Shown here piece after piece: positions 30,334 to 40,426 of a DNA stretch of 60,000 nucleotides; position 1 is the first letter of the stretch, and each line of letters starts with the position of its first letter. The notes under the pieces were generated by a model. That model ran no database searches. It was not told where the DNA came from and saw only the letters and a program-made list of their open reading frames with translations. The translations under genes were made by a program, and so were the position numbers. The stretch spans positions 75,622,410 through 75,682,409 of the forward strand of contig CM043960.1 in the NCBI GenBank assembly GCA_014529385.2. Reading direction: 5' to 3'. The DNA is from Adiantum capillus-veneris (taxonomy: Eukaryota; Streptophyta; Polypodiopsida; Polypodiales; Pteridaceae).

Positions 30334-31120
30334 AGTATGTATATCCTTCTAATTCTTTCTTGCCCATTGTTGAGTATTGCCTCCCATACTTGTCGTAAGT
30401 GGCAATTTTCACTTCCGATGCCTCTGTGTAGGTAAAGACATAAAGTCTTTTTTGGTCTGTCAACTCTCTGGTGTAGGGTTCTTCACATCTATAATAGAGA
30501 TCTTGCTCCCCATTATTATATTTGTATAGCCCCACATAGATGTTATCAGTGTTGATCCTTGTAGTTTCATTCTCTCTTCTTAACCTCGCATTAGGGAAGT
30601 TCATTATTGGTGCTTTCTCCTCGAGTTCTTCATCTACTTTGGCTTTGGTGCCCATCAATCCCCACTTGTCCACAATGTTAGGGTTTAGGACTACCAAGTA
30701 CATGGTACCCTCGTCATCTAGATATCTATCTCCGCTATAGCTCACAGGCACTAAGTCCTTTAACTCACTAGGTCTATCTTCTATCTTTACACAATAGCGG
30801 TCCATTCCATCTTTGTAGATCTTGGCACCTTGCTCATTGTCGTACTGATATTTTATGAACAATAGGTTCATTGTGGCGGAAGGGTTTGATGATCCTGCTG
30901 CCATATTTTCTCTGTTGTTCAGGTTCAAGTGTTCCAAGTGTTCGGTGAAAATCTCGTAAGATCTCTCCGAAGAAGTATCAGAAACACTTCCTTCAAAGAT
31001 CGGCTCTAATGGTTGCACCCAACTTTGGTTTACACTTCCCTCGGTTGATATGACACTTGCTTGTTCCCCTTGTTTTGGTTGGTTATTCTGGAGATTCCTG
31101 CCCGATCTCAAATTCATCAA
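30221..31120 (-). CDS. E4 Gag N-terminal region or leader ORF, unknown fold
   Basis: 299 codons, starting MMNLRSGRNLQNN. This is the first large frame after the PBS and leader palindromes. It is acidic and hydrophilic up to about residue 80. A folded-looking domain then follows (NLLFIKYQYDNEQGAKIYKD, TMYLVVLNPNIVDKWGL, DNIYVGLYKYNNGEQDLYY). No match known to me. It could be the N-terminus of an unusually long Gag, since the next frame carries on without a gap, or a separate ORF upstream of gag. Confidence 0.6.
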   Translation of the reverse strand: MMNLRSGRNLQNNQPKQGEQASVISTEGSVNQSWVQPLEPIFEGSVSDTSSERSYEIFTEHLEHLNLNNRENMAAGSSNPSATMNLLFIKYQYDNEQGAKIYKDGMDRYCVKIEDRPSELKDLVPVSYSGDRYLDDEGTMYLVVLNPNIVDKWGLMGTKAKVDEELEEKAPIMNFPNARLRRENETTRINTDNIYVGLYKYNNGEQDLYYRCEEPYTRELTDQKRLYVFTYTEASEVKIATYDKYGRQYSTMGKKELEGYTYFGGPLHQYYVTSSSQRPAPTNGVPKPNDNRRTKNSGC

Positions 31121-31284
31121 TTCCCCTAAAGGACTTTAACTTTTCCGTCTCGACAATTTGTTTTCCCAAGTTTTTGTGGTCAGAATTGATCCAAACTGAT
31201 TGATACTTGGTCAATTGTTTAATCTTGTCAGTTGGACAACTTCTGTTTCATCAAGTGAGAATTTTGTTGCAGTTATGCTGAAAA

Positions 31285-31950
31285 AGACATTATACGTGTA
31301 TGATGTCTTTTTTTCACAGATTTGGACTATTTTGGTTATGCTCACTCTCAGTAGACCCCTTATGCTTTGTCCACTCACAAAATTCAGTTTGAACTCTGTT
31401 TAAGCAAGTTATGGCTGATTTAGGCTTTTCTTGGCAATTTTCCACTTTTGACTTGTTTTGGGTCAATTGTGATCCAAATGGGATGAAACTTGAAATATAA
31501 CCTCTAGACAGCTATTACAATGGATCCGTGTTGGCAAAGTATCAAAATATGTCCAAAATTAGGTCAAAGACATCATACGCGTATGATGTCGTTTTCATCA
31601 ATTTGGGTCAAGACTTGATATTTATGCTTTCTACAGTGTTTGTAACAATCTTGTCAGGTCAGATATAAAAAATAAGCATTGGATGTGCTAAAAGACATTA
31701 TACGCGTATAATGTCTTTTGTCCCAGATTTTGACTATTCTTGGTTTTAAGCCTTCTCCAATGTTTATAATTGAGTTTCAAGTGTTTTTGTCAGGTTTGAA
31801 TGTAAAAACAAGATCTGAATCCAAAATTTCCTGTTCTTTGCGTTTCTTGGGCTCCGACTTGTCTTTTTGGGTTTCTTTGAGTGTTAATGCTCTTGTTTTA
31901 AGTTGAAAGTCTCTGTTTGGTCATTTAGACATCATACGCGTATGATGTCT
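31285..31950. repeat. E4 palindrome array, leader cluster (4 copies)
   Basis: Copies at 31285-31308, 31568-31591, 31693-31716 and 31927-31950, between PBS and gag. Start-to-start distances are 283, 125 and 234 bp. The copy at 31693 has AGACATTATACG plus its exact reverse complement: both arms changed in step and the palindrome is kept. The 31927 copy is perfect. Confidence 0.97.
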
Positions 31951-32468
31951 AAAGTTGCAGATTTCCAATTTTTTGGCACAGAATCCTTCCTAAAGATTTC
32001 TCAAGTGCTCAGCAACTCCCAGATACACAGAAAATTTCTCTGACTTTTGTTTATTGCAAGTTTCACTACTAACTTGACGGTTTAGTGATCTAACATGCAA
32101 TCAACCATATCAAGTAAATATTCCAATGATTACTAGCTCTAGATCAGGATCAAATGAAGTCCTACCTAAGCTATTCCTAATCATAAAATGGGTTTGGTAA
32201 TTGTGATTTTAAAGAGATCCACTGCCCCTCACGGACTAGCAAATTCTTCTTCTATCAACAACTACTCAACACCAACAAAACAACAAACAAATCTAAGCTA
32301 AACTAAAAATACTGTCAACACGGAAGACCCAGGAATACCCCACTTCCTAGTATCTCTCGAGATCTTTGGAGTCCACCACTCCTAGATATTTCCTAACTAA
32401 AGTATACAAAGTAGTTTATACGACTCACCTCGTAGGATTAGTCTAAGGTCACCTACTTAGGGCTCTCG

Positions 32469-32486
32469 TCCCCGGCAACGGCGCCA
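32469..32486 (-). other. E4 primer-binding site, tRNA-Asp type
   Basis: Minus-strand TGGCGCCGTTGCCGGGGA, complementary to the 3' end of plant tRNA-Asp as I remember it, two bases from the 5' LTR. From here to the first ORF (31120) is a 1.35-kb leader holding the palindromes. Confidence 0.92.
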
Positions 32487-32488
32487 AA

Positions 32489-33437
32489 TGTTAAGGCGGT
32501 TACTCTGCTAGCGGAAGCTAAATAGCGAGAACTCAACCAACAACAGAATTTGTCAGACGAGGACGGAGCTTGACCCGGGCGCATGGAAACAACTAGGTGG
32601 GTGTCAAATCACCTACTCGACCTTCTAATGACAATGACTACTAAAGAAATCAAATCTAAGTTCTAAAATACTCAAGTGACTGAAATCCGTACTAAGAACG
32701 AATGCTATACGAAATAGGATCTAAAATCATTGAATCGATCTCAAACTCAAGGGGAAGTCTATACACTAGGTAAGAACAACACCTTAAAGACTTGAACTAC
32801 AAAATCAACCTATAACCACTCCGTGTGGTAAACGCGTATGAAGACAGGCCGAAAAATACAGGTGATCGAAACTTGACCCCGATGGTACTAATGTGTAGCT
32901 CTACTCGTTGTGGTTCTATAGATATGCTGCACACTCAATTCCGACACACGAGTTGGAAGAAAACTCACACCGAAGCTCGTAGGAACTTACCACACATAGA
33001 AGCCGATAGCGTGCACTCTTGGTATCTGTACGTAGCTCTCGCCGTTGCTAACACAATGGCGGTGTCGCTTCTCCAATGGCGGCTCCGTAGCTCGCGTAGC
33101 AAGTAGATAAGACTCTCTCTCTCTCTCACTCTCTCTCTCTCTCAGACACAGTCACGGCGCTCCAAAAAAAACTCACTTTGATTAAAATGATCTCGATCCC
33201 TTAGGTTACAAAAACTTTGGCTTATATACCTTAGCCTTGGAGGTGAGAACATCTCTAACTAATTACATCAGCAAGTGAAATTACTTCGGGATTACAAGCT
33301 GGAAACTCAATTGAGTCCCGTTACTTAATGAATGGCTCAAATCAAAATTAATGTCGGAAAGACATTTATTACAATCAATGGTTACAAAATGATGAGTGTG
33401 AGCAAAAATGTGGGTGTGATCCTCTGCTGGCTCAACA
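32489..33437 (-). repeat. E4 5' LTR
   Basis: 949 bp, TG...CA, about 20 differences from 14298-15246 by hand count. TATA candidate GTATATAAG on the minus strand at 33221-33229. Confidence 0.95.
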
Positions 33438-33442
33438 GGTTG

Positions 33443-34410
33443 CTTCAAAACCACCAAAATTTTGAGGTGATTATTTAGTTTTTGGTCCATATTTTGTCTT
33501 TTGATCACCGCTTCAAATTTGGAGTGGAGATGGATATAAAAAATCCCACCAAAATACCTGTTTTTCTTCACAAAAAAGTCTTCAGTGGTCCCCCTTTTGT
33601 TGAATTTGCATATGGCTCCAAAGGTGAGCCCCTCCTTGCATGAGAGCATGACCTAATTGATTCTTAGGGGTTTGAACATATCCGTGGTTGTGGATTATGC
33701 AAAATATAATACATGGATAAGATGGGAAAAAACAGCATAGTATATATAAACAATTCATGGAATCTAGAATAGTGTCAGCTATATATAAATATAAAATGGA
33801 AAAAAGATATATATGAAAATATAAGGAATCAAATGAGGGGATCCTCATTTGTTTTTATTGAAGTATATTTATTTACAAGAGATAAGAAAAAATTCCTCTA
33901 GGAAATAGGAATTTAGTGAAAGGCAATGATTAATGGTGGAAAGTATTTTTGAGGTTTTTTCTTAGGAGTGGATTCACACAAAAAATAAGAGAATCTTGTG
34001 TGAAGATATTTTTATATGGAATAAAGAGTATGCAAAATGGTAAGAAAATTGTGGTAATGGTGAGTCAATATATGTAACATACTTAGGAAAATAACGCACA
34101 CCTAGGTAAAAATATTTAAATAAATACCAAAATAATTATGAAAATTTCCTATTATTAGGCTCTATATACAATGAGATATTTACACACCAATGGGCCATAA
34201 TATACATTGGCTTTTATTTTTATTTATTTATTTGGCTCAACTAGCCTAGTGACTGGTTAGTTGAGGGTTTTAAAAAGATATGGAAAAAGTTCCCTAACTC
34301 ACACACGCCTATGTACAGTGAAAGGTAAGAATAGCCACAATGTTTAGGTGATTTTGGTAGGGTGAGGTAACTCAATATGGCAATTACAGAGAGCCAAAAA
34401 ACGGCTATCA
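33443..34410 (-). repeat. E2 3' LTR, inner part
   Basis: Continues the E2 LTR after E4; matches 47723-48690 and ends at GGCTATCA. A/T-rich, no coding sequence. Confidence 0.92.
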
Positions 34411-34428
34411 TTAGCCCTCCCCCATGAC
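34411..34428 (-). other. E2 polypurine tract
   Basis: Minus-strand GTCATGGGGGAGGGCTAA directly before the 3' LTR. Confidence 0.85.
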
Positions 34429-34438
34429 GATGCTATAT

Positions 34439-34972
34439 TCATGTACCATCATAAAGGATCTTTTGCAAAGAGAGTGCTTTTGAGTCCTCTATGATATCTG
34501 TTCCCTTGACAGGATTTTCATTGTGTGGCTTCTTGTCACAGTCATGCTTCATGCAACAAAACCTACATGAGATAGTCGCTCTTTGACAGTTCTTTGGTAG
34601 ATCCTTTGGTAGAAGGCGACTCAAATAGGGCTTCAGGCGATACCCGTTTACCTTCCTCGAGTGCTCTTTACCATTCAAGTCCATAAGCTGATAATAACTT
34701 GAATTGAAAGCCTTCTTGACTATGTATGGCCCTTGCCATCTAGTTTCAAACTTGGCATCAAAACGATTGTCGAGTCGATTGTCATACCTTAGCACAATCT
34801 CTCCTTCCTTGATGCCTTTGTCCTTTGAGTTTCTTATCAAGCTTCTCCTTTGCTTGTATAGCTTCCTTTTGTAGCACTCGTAAGCTGCTTCTCTTTTCCA
34901 CTCAAGCTCCACTAATGTAAGGAGTTGATCCATCCATAGCTCTTGATCATCTTGTGCACCTCTGTCATGAAG
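34439..34972 (-). pseudogene. E2 integrase C-terminal part
   Basis: After the E5 insertion the integrase resumes in frame (LHDRGAQDDQELWMDQL) and shows the usual C-terminal domain: YKRKLYKQRR, GEIVLRYDNRLDNRF, KFETRWQGPYIVKKAF, VNGYRLKPYL. A Cys-containing tail of about 40 residues runs to the stop at 34439, 11 bp from the PPT. Removing E5 with one copy of CCGC rejoins both integrase parts without a frame break, so the insertion was clean and later than the last functional state of this region. Confidence 0.9.
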
Positions 34973-35587
34973 CCGCTGTCGTGCTGTGACACATACATAG
35001 TGGGAACGCATGCTAGAAGATCTATCTTGTAATTTTTTAGATACATAATTATCTTTCCTATAATGTACATATGCATATTTAATTATAATAATAAGCCTTC
35101 TATCTCATCCTATTATTTTTCTCAAGGGTAACCTATTCTTACTTTACCATCAGAAAATACTATGGGAAAAGCATCAATAGCTGCGCCTCTTTAACTTGGG
35201 GAGAAAAACATTGATTCTTTATTTCTACTATCTCATTATCATCTTACATCCTAACTAGATCCTATATCTAGGGTAAACTCCAATATATATATATTCTATG
35301 TATTTTTCATATTTTTCTTATATATTTTTTTAAATAACTACTAGGAGGGAATCAAATCCTAGTGGGACACTAGGTGGCATGATTTCAAAGATACACTTAT
35401 TTTAATGAATTATTGCAAGCATGATTACAAAACTTTGTCAAGGAGCAATGTCATGCTTTCATATGGCATGAGGTGTCCTTTGGAACCAATGAAATTCTAA
35501 GCAGGGGACAACTCATTTCCAACTTTTCCAATTCCTATTCACACTGGCTCCTCTCTTCTTGTGTAAACCCTTGGGGATTCCCTTCAC

Positions 35588-35597
35588 CTATAAAAGG
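35588..35597 (+). promoter_or_regulatory. E5 LTR TATA box (5' copy)
   Basis: CTATAAAAGG, matched by CTATAAAAGA at 39440 in the 3' LTR. It lies about 560 bp upstream of ORF a on the same strand. Confidence 0.65.
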
Positions 35598-36148
35598 GGA
35601 CCTTTTCTTCCTTGAAAACCACTGAAGCATTCAAGCCATTGATGAGAGAAATTCTTGAGGGAGTGAGTAGTAATGCCTAATTGTACTTAGCCATTAACAT
35701 AAGCCTAAGCCTACACTTTCTCCTAGAGGAAGACTAGCCATCCTTGCATGCTACCCTTGGAAGATCAACTCTAATCAAAGAAGGGCGTGGACTTGGCGTA
35801 TCAATCAAAGTTGAATTCTCCCCTCTTCTTCTCTCTCCATCAATAATGGTGCCGAAGGGTTTGTCAAGTAAGATGTGTTCTACATTGATGTTTTCTTGAT
35901 TTCTTGTTGTTTTCTTTTTCATCTCTAACCCAACATATATATATATATATCTAATCTCATCTCCTTAACCAAACCTATCTCTCTCACTCTTAGTAATTCA
36001 TTCTCTCTACAAATTTTAGGTTCTCCTTGCTACAGGTACATCTCTCCCCGCAGTATCCTTATTGCCTACGGGCAAGAATAGGGTTTGAAAGGGAAACTTC
36101 TCATCTCTTCACTTCTCTCATATCTACATTTCTCACATACTATCCTAG

Positions 36149-36367
36149 ATGAACAACCCACATGATGATCATTTCTATCGCTTTAACTCTGTAGGATCTA
36201 TTAGAATTAACGTATGGATTAGCCATAAAATACACTTCCAACAACGTATAGTGTTTCTCTTTGGCCCAGAAAGGCTTAATGAAATACTTCTATCACCGGA
36301 TCCCATCATACTACCTCTCATAGACTATAACTTTTCTTTTGACGTAAGCGTAGTTATCTTGCTATGA
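36149..36367 (+). CDS. E5 LTR ORF a (5' copy), unknown 72-aa protein
   Basis: An ATG-started frame of 72 codons within the LTR. It contains KIHFQQRIVFLFGPERLN, then ILPLIDYNFSFDV, and a hydrophobic end VVILL. Its 3' half is homologous to ORF b directly downstream (22 of 46 aligned residues identical). Of those 22 residues, 13 use different codons, so the likeness is at protein rather than DNA level. The stop overlaps the ORF b start (ATGA). The 3' LTR copy differs by three residues. No known family recognised. The inverted LTR lacks it. It is probably a real or formerly real coding unit carried by the LTR. Confidence 0.6.
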   Translation: MNNPHDDHFYRFNSVGSIRINVWISHKIHFQQRIVFLFGPERLNEILLSPDPIILPLIDYNFSFDVSVVILL

Positions 36368-36576
36368 ACCAAGAGGATTTGTGCACACAATTAATCCCAA
36401 TCAATAGACAAAATATATATATTATGGTAAGCACAAAACTGCAATTCCAAAGAACAATTCGTAGCCTATTTGGTCAGCCAAGATTGAATGCCATTAACTC
36501 ATCTATTAACCCTTTCATATTACCCATGATACGATATGACCATAGCCTTGATGTTTTCATCTTCGTATTGTTTTGA
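36364..36576 (+). CDS. E5 LTR ORF b (5' copy), paralogue of ORF a
   Basis: 70 codons starting inside the ORF a stop (ATGA overlap, -1 frame). Residues shared with ORF a: K..FQ......LFG..RLN.I, then S..P.ILP.I.Y..S.DV. Termination-reinitiation or splicing could link the two; the frame change excludes simple readthrough. The 3' LTR copy differs at three residues. GTAAGC, a good 5' splice-site sequence, occurs in both ORFs but at different places. Function unknown. Confidence 0.6.
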   Translation: MNQEDLCTQLIPINRQNIYIMVSTKLQFQRTIRSLFGQPRLNAINSSINPFILPMIRYDHSLDVFIFVLF

Positions 36577-36797
36577 CACTCTCTTTTGTGTTCTTTCTTT
36601 GTGTGTGTGAGTGCAAGAGAGAAAGAGTGAGTCTTCTTTGATTGCACTTCTTTCCAAACCCTAGTCTTCATGGCATCTATGGTTTAACTCCTTCATATAG
36701 TTTTTGTTGAGTTCTCTCACAAACTCTCACAGCCATAAGCCCGGTGTTTTCCTGGCGAGACCGCAAATTTCTCAAGGGTAGACCTGTCTCTCTTAAG

Positions 36798-38318
36798 TGT
36801 CGAGAAATTTGCGGTCTTGCCAGGAAAGCACCGGGCTTATGGCTGTTAGAGTTTGTGAGAGAACTCAAGAAAAACTATATGAACGAGTTAAACCATAGAT
36901 GCCATGAAGACTAGGGTTTGGAAAGAAGTGCAATCAAAGAAGACTCACTCTTTCTCTCTTGCACTCACACACACAAAGAAAGAACACAAAAGAGAATGTC
37001 AAAACAATACGAAAATGGGCAATACGAAAATGCGGGGAGAGATGTACCTGTAGAAAAGAGAACCTAGAATTTGCAGAGAGGATGAATTACTAAGAATGAG
37101 AGAGATAGGTTTGCTTAAGGAGATGAGATTAGATACATATATATATGTTGGATTAGAGATGAAAAAGAAAACAACAAGAAATCAAGAAAACATCAATGTA
37201 GAACACATCTTACTTGACAAACCCTTTGGCACCATTATTGATGGAGAGAGAAGAAGAGTGGATAATTCCACTTTGATTGATACACCAAGTGCAAGACCTG
37301 CTTTGATTAGAGTTTATCTTCCAAGGTTAGCTTGTTGCAAGAATGGCTAGTCTCTCTCTAGGAGAAAGTGTAGGCTTGGGCTTATGTTAATTGCTAAGTA
37401 CAATTAGGCATTACTACTCACTCCCTCAAGAATTCCTCTCATCAATGGATTGAATGCTTGAGTTCCTTTTCAAGGAAGAAGAGGTCCCCTTTTATAGGTG
37501 AACGGAACCCCCAAGGGTTTACACAAGAAGAGAGGAGCCAGTGTGAATAGGAATTGGAAAAGTTGGAAATGAGTTGTCCCTGCATGATGTGGGCAGACTG
37601 GGGTCCAGTATTTTGATCATATCTCCTCAACCGTGGCTCCAAATAAAAAAGTAAAAATATGGACATAAACATGAGCTCATTAGCTACGATTTGCATTTTA
37701 AAATCATTTTCCAATTCGGATTGGAACCTAGTGTAAAAAATTCATCAAAATAGGGTCCATTTCTAGCAGCAAAAGTCTTCCCGTGGTCCCCTTAGCCTAG
37801 ACTTTCATTTAATTCCAAAGGACACCTCATGCCATATGAAAGCATGACATTGATCCTTGACAAATTTTTGTAATCATGCTTGTAATAATGCATTAAAATA
37901 AGTGTATCTTTGAAATCATGCCACCTAGTGTCCCACTAGGATTTGATTCCCTCTTAGTAGGTATTTAAAAAGAAATATAAGAAAAGTATAAAAAATACAT
38001 AGAATATATATATTGGAGTTTACCCTAGATATAAGATCTAGCTAGGGTGTGAGATGATAATGAGATAGTATAAATAAAGAATCAATGCTTTTTGTCCCAA
38101 GTTAAAGAGGTGGAGCTATTGAGCTTTTCCCATAGTATTTTCTGATGGTAAAGTAAGGATAGGTTACCCTTGAGAAAAATAATAGGATGAGATAGAAGGC
38201 TTATTATTATACTTAAATATGCATATGTACATTATAGGAAAGATAATTATGTATCTAAAAAGTTACAAGATAGATCTTGTAGCATGCGTTCCCACTATGT
38301 ACGTGTTACAACACGACA
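36798..38318 (-). repeat. E5 middle LTR, inverted
   Basis: A complete LTR in reverse orientation, with both termini (TGTCGAGAAATTTG and ACACGACA). It retains the 216-bp segment missing from the 5' LTR. It lacks the roughly 510-bp block that holds ORFs a and b: its sequence jumps from CTCTCCCCGCA to TTCGTATTG. It forms a large inverted repeat with each outer LTR. Confidence 0.92.
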
Positions 38319-38558
38319 TCGTATGTTGTAAAGCATGTGCATGAAAATGCTACTTACAGCTTGTTTGAACTAGATGGTACAGAAGTAAAGATTCCCATTG
38401 CAGGAAAAACGATCAAAATGTTTAAGAGAAGAGGAGACAACGATCCAGAAGATGTTGATGAGGAAGAAGAGCAAACCATAGGTAAAGATAAAAGTGAAGA
38501 TGAAGCTTTAGAATCATCCAGTGAAGAAGAAAGCAAGGAAGATGTACAAGAGGGCTGA
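38319..38558 (+). pseudogene. E5 integrase C-terminal remnant
   Basis: About 80 codons (SYVVKHVHENATYSLFELDG, IPIAGKTIKMFKRR) typical of the end of a Ty3 integrase, followed by an acidic tail (DVDEEEEQT, SSSEEESKED) and stop at 38558. Everything upstream is lost and replaced by the inverted LTR. It gives the element's orientation and superfamily. Confidence 0.8.
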
Positions 38559-38603
38559 TCTTATAAAGAAATAATGTGGCACATACCGGAGAATGTGCAG
38601 GTT

Positions 38604-38616
38604 TAGAGGGGGTGGA
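38604..38616 (+). other. E5 polypurine tract
   Basis: TAGAGGGGGTGGA directly before the 3' LTR. Confidence 0.85.
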
Positions 38617-39998
38617 TGTCGTGCTGTGACACGTACATAGTGGGAACGCATGCTACAAGATCTATCTTGTAATTTTTTAGATACATAATTATCTTTCCTA
38701 TAATGTACATATGCATATTTAAGTATAATAATAAGCCTTCTATCTCATCCTATTATTTTTCTCAAGGGTAACCTATTCTTACTTTACCATCAGAAAATAC
38801 TATGGAAAAAGCATCAATAGCTGCGTCTCTTTAACTTGGGGCAAAAAACATTGATTCTTTATTTCTACTATCTCATTATCATCTCACACCCTAGCTAGAT
38901 CCTATATCTAGGGTAAACTCCAATATATATATATTCTATGTATTTTTCATATTTTTCTTATATTTCTTTTTAAATAGCTACTAGGGGGGAATCAAATCCT
39001 AGTGGGACACTAGGTGGCATGATTTCAAAGATACACTTATTTTAATGAATTATTGCAAGCATGATTATAAAAATTTGTCAAGGAGCAATGTCATGCTTTC
39101 ATATGGCATGAGGTGTCCTTTGGAACCAATGAAATTCTAAGCTAAGGGGACCACAAGAAGACTTTTACTGCCAGAAATGGACCCTATTTTGATGAATTTT
39201 TTACACAAGGTTCCAATCCGAATTGGAAAACAATTTTAAAATGAAAATCGTAGCTAATGAGCTGAATTTTTTGCCCATATTTTTAATTTTTTATTTGGAG
39301 CCATGGTTGAAGAGATATGATCAAAATACTGGACCCCAGTCTGCCCACATCATGCAGGGACAACTCATTTCCAACTTTTCCAATTCCTATTCACACCGGC
39401 TCCTCTCTTCTTGTGTAAACCCTTGGGGGTTCCCTTTACCTATAAAAGAGGACCTTTTCTTCCTTGAAAACCACTGAAGCATTCAAGCCATTGATGAGAG
39501 GAATTCTTGAGGGAGTGAGTAGTAATGCCTAATTGTACTTAGCCATTAACATAAGCCTAAGCCTACACTTTCTCCTAGAGGAAGACTAGCCATCCTTGCA
39601 TGCTATCCTTGGAAGATCAACTCTAATCAAAGAAGGGCGTGGACTTGGCGTATCAATCAAAGTTGAATTTTCCCCTCTTCTTCTCTCTCCATCAATAATG
39701 GTGCCGAAGGGTTTGTCAAGTAAGATGTGTTCTACATTGATGTTTTCTTGATTTCTTGTTGTTTTCTTTTTCATCTCTAACCCAATATATATATATATAT
39801 TTAATCTCATCTCCTTAACCAAACCTATCTCTCTCACTCTTAGTAATTCATCCTCTCTACAAATTTTAGGTTCTCCTTGCTACAAGTACATCTCTCCCTA
39901 CAATATCCTTATTGCCTACGGGTAAGAATAGGGCTTGGGAGGGAAACTTCTCATCTCTTCACTTCTCTCATATCTACATTTCTCACATACTATCCTAG

Positions 39999-40217
39999 AT
40001 GAACAACCCACATGATGATCATTTCTATCGCTTTCACTCTGTAGGATCTATTAGAATTAACGTATGGATTAGCCGTAAAATACACTTCCAACAACATATA
40101 GTGTTTCTCTTTGGCCCAGAAAGGCTTAATGAAATACTTCTATCACCGGATCCCATCATACTACCTCTCATAGACTATAACTTTTCTTTTGACGTAAGCG
40201 TAGTTATCTTGCTATGA
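39999..40217 (+). CDS. E5 LTR ORF a (3' copy)
   Basis: 72 codons, three residue differences from the 5' copy (N to H, H to R, R to H), no stop gained. An LTR pair of the same age elsewhere in this window has collected several indels, so an open frame in both copies is mildly informative. Confidence 0.58.
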   Translation: MNNPHDDHFYRFHSVGSIRINVWISRKIHFQQHIVFLFGPERLNEILLSPDPIILPLIDYNFSFDVSVVILL

Positions 40218-40426
40218 ACCAAGAGGATTTGTGCACACAATTAATCCCAATCACTAGACAAAATATATATATTATGGTAAGCACAAAACTACAATTCCAA
40301 AGAACAATTCGTAGCCTATTTGGTCAGCGAGGATTGAATGCCATTAACTCATCTATTAACCCTTTCATATTACCCATGATACAATATGACCATAGCCTTG
40401 ATGTTTTCATCTTCGTATTGTTTTGA
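40214..40426 (+). CDS. E5 LTR ORF b (3' copy)
   Basis: 70 codons, ATGA overlap with ORF a preserved. Differences from the 5' copy: N to T, PR to RG, R to Q. Both copies end ...DVFIFVLF and stop. Confidence 0.58.
   Translation: MNQEDLCTQLIPITRQNIYIMVSTKLQFQRTIRSLFGQRGLNAINSSINPFILPMIQYDHSLDVFIFVLF

Larger units (their letters stand above)
14298..33437 (-). mobile_element. E4: 19.1-kb Ty3 LTR retrotransposon with palindrome arrays and extra 3' ORF
   Basis: The edges are set by two 949-bp LTRs, a 5-bp TSD (GGTTG at 14293-14297 and 33438-33442), a tRNA-Asp-type PBS and a G-rich PPT. Minus-strand order: 5' LTR (32489-33437), PBS, leader with palindromes, gag, PR, pol, a 3.2-kb spacer with palindromes, a long extra ORF, PPT, 3' LTR (14298-15246). 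Large size, tRNA-Asp primer and an ORF after pol recall the Athila branch of non-chromovirus Ty3 elements. No second archaeal RNase H is present, so it is not Tat-like as E1 and E2 are. LTR divergence is roughly 2% (about 20 differences by hand). Confidence 0.95.
34977..36774 (+). repeat. E5 5' LTR
   Basis: Matches the 3' LTR but lacks a 216-bp segment (39141-39356 of the 3' LTR) and the last few bases before TTCTCGACA. TATA candidate at 35588. Contains the paired ORFs a and b. Confidence 0.92.

Noticed and set aside
34977-38318. Large inverted repeat taken for terminal inverted repeats of a DNA transposon
   Set aside because: The unit has TG...CA ends, a PPT, an integrase C-terminus of Ty3 type and a third direct copy at 38617-40626, so it is an LTR.
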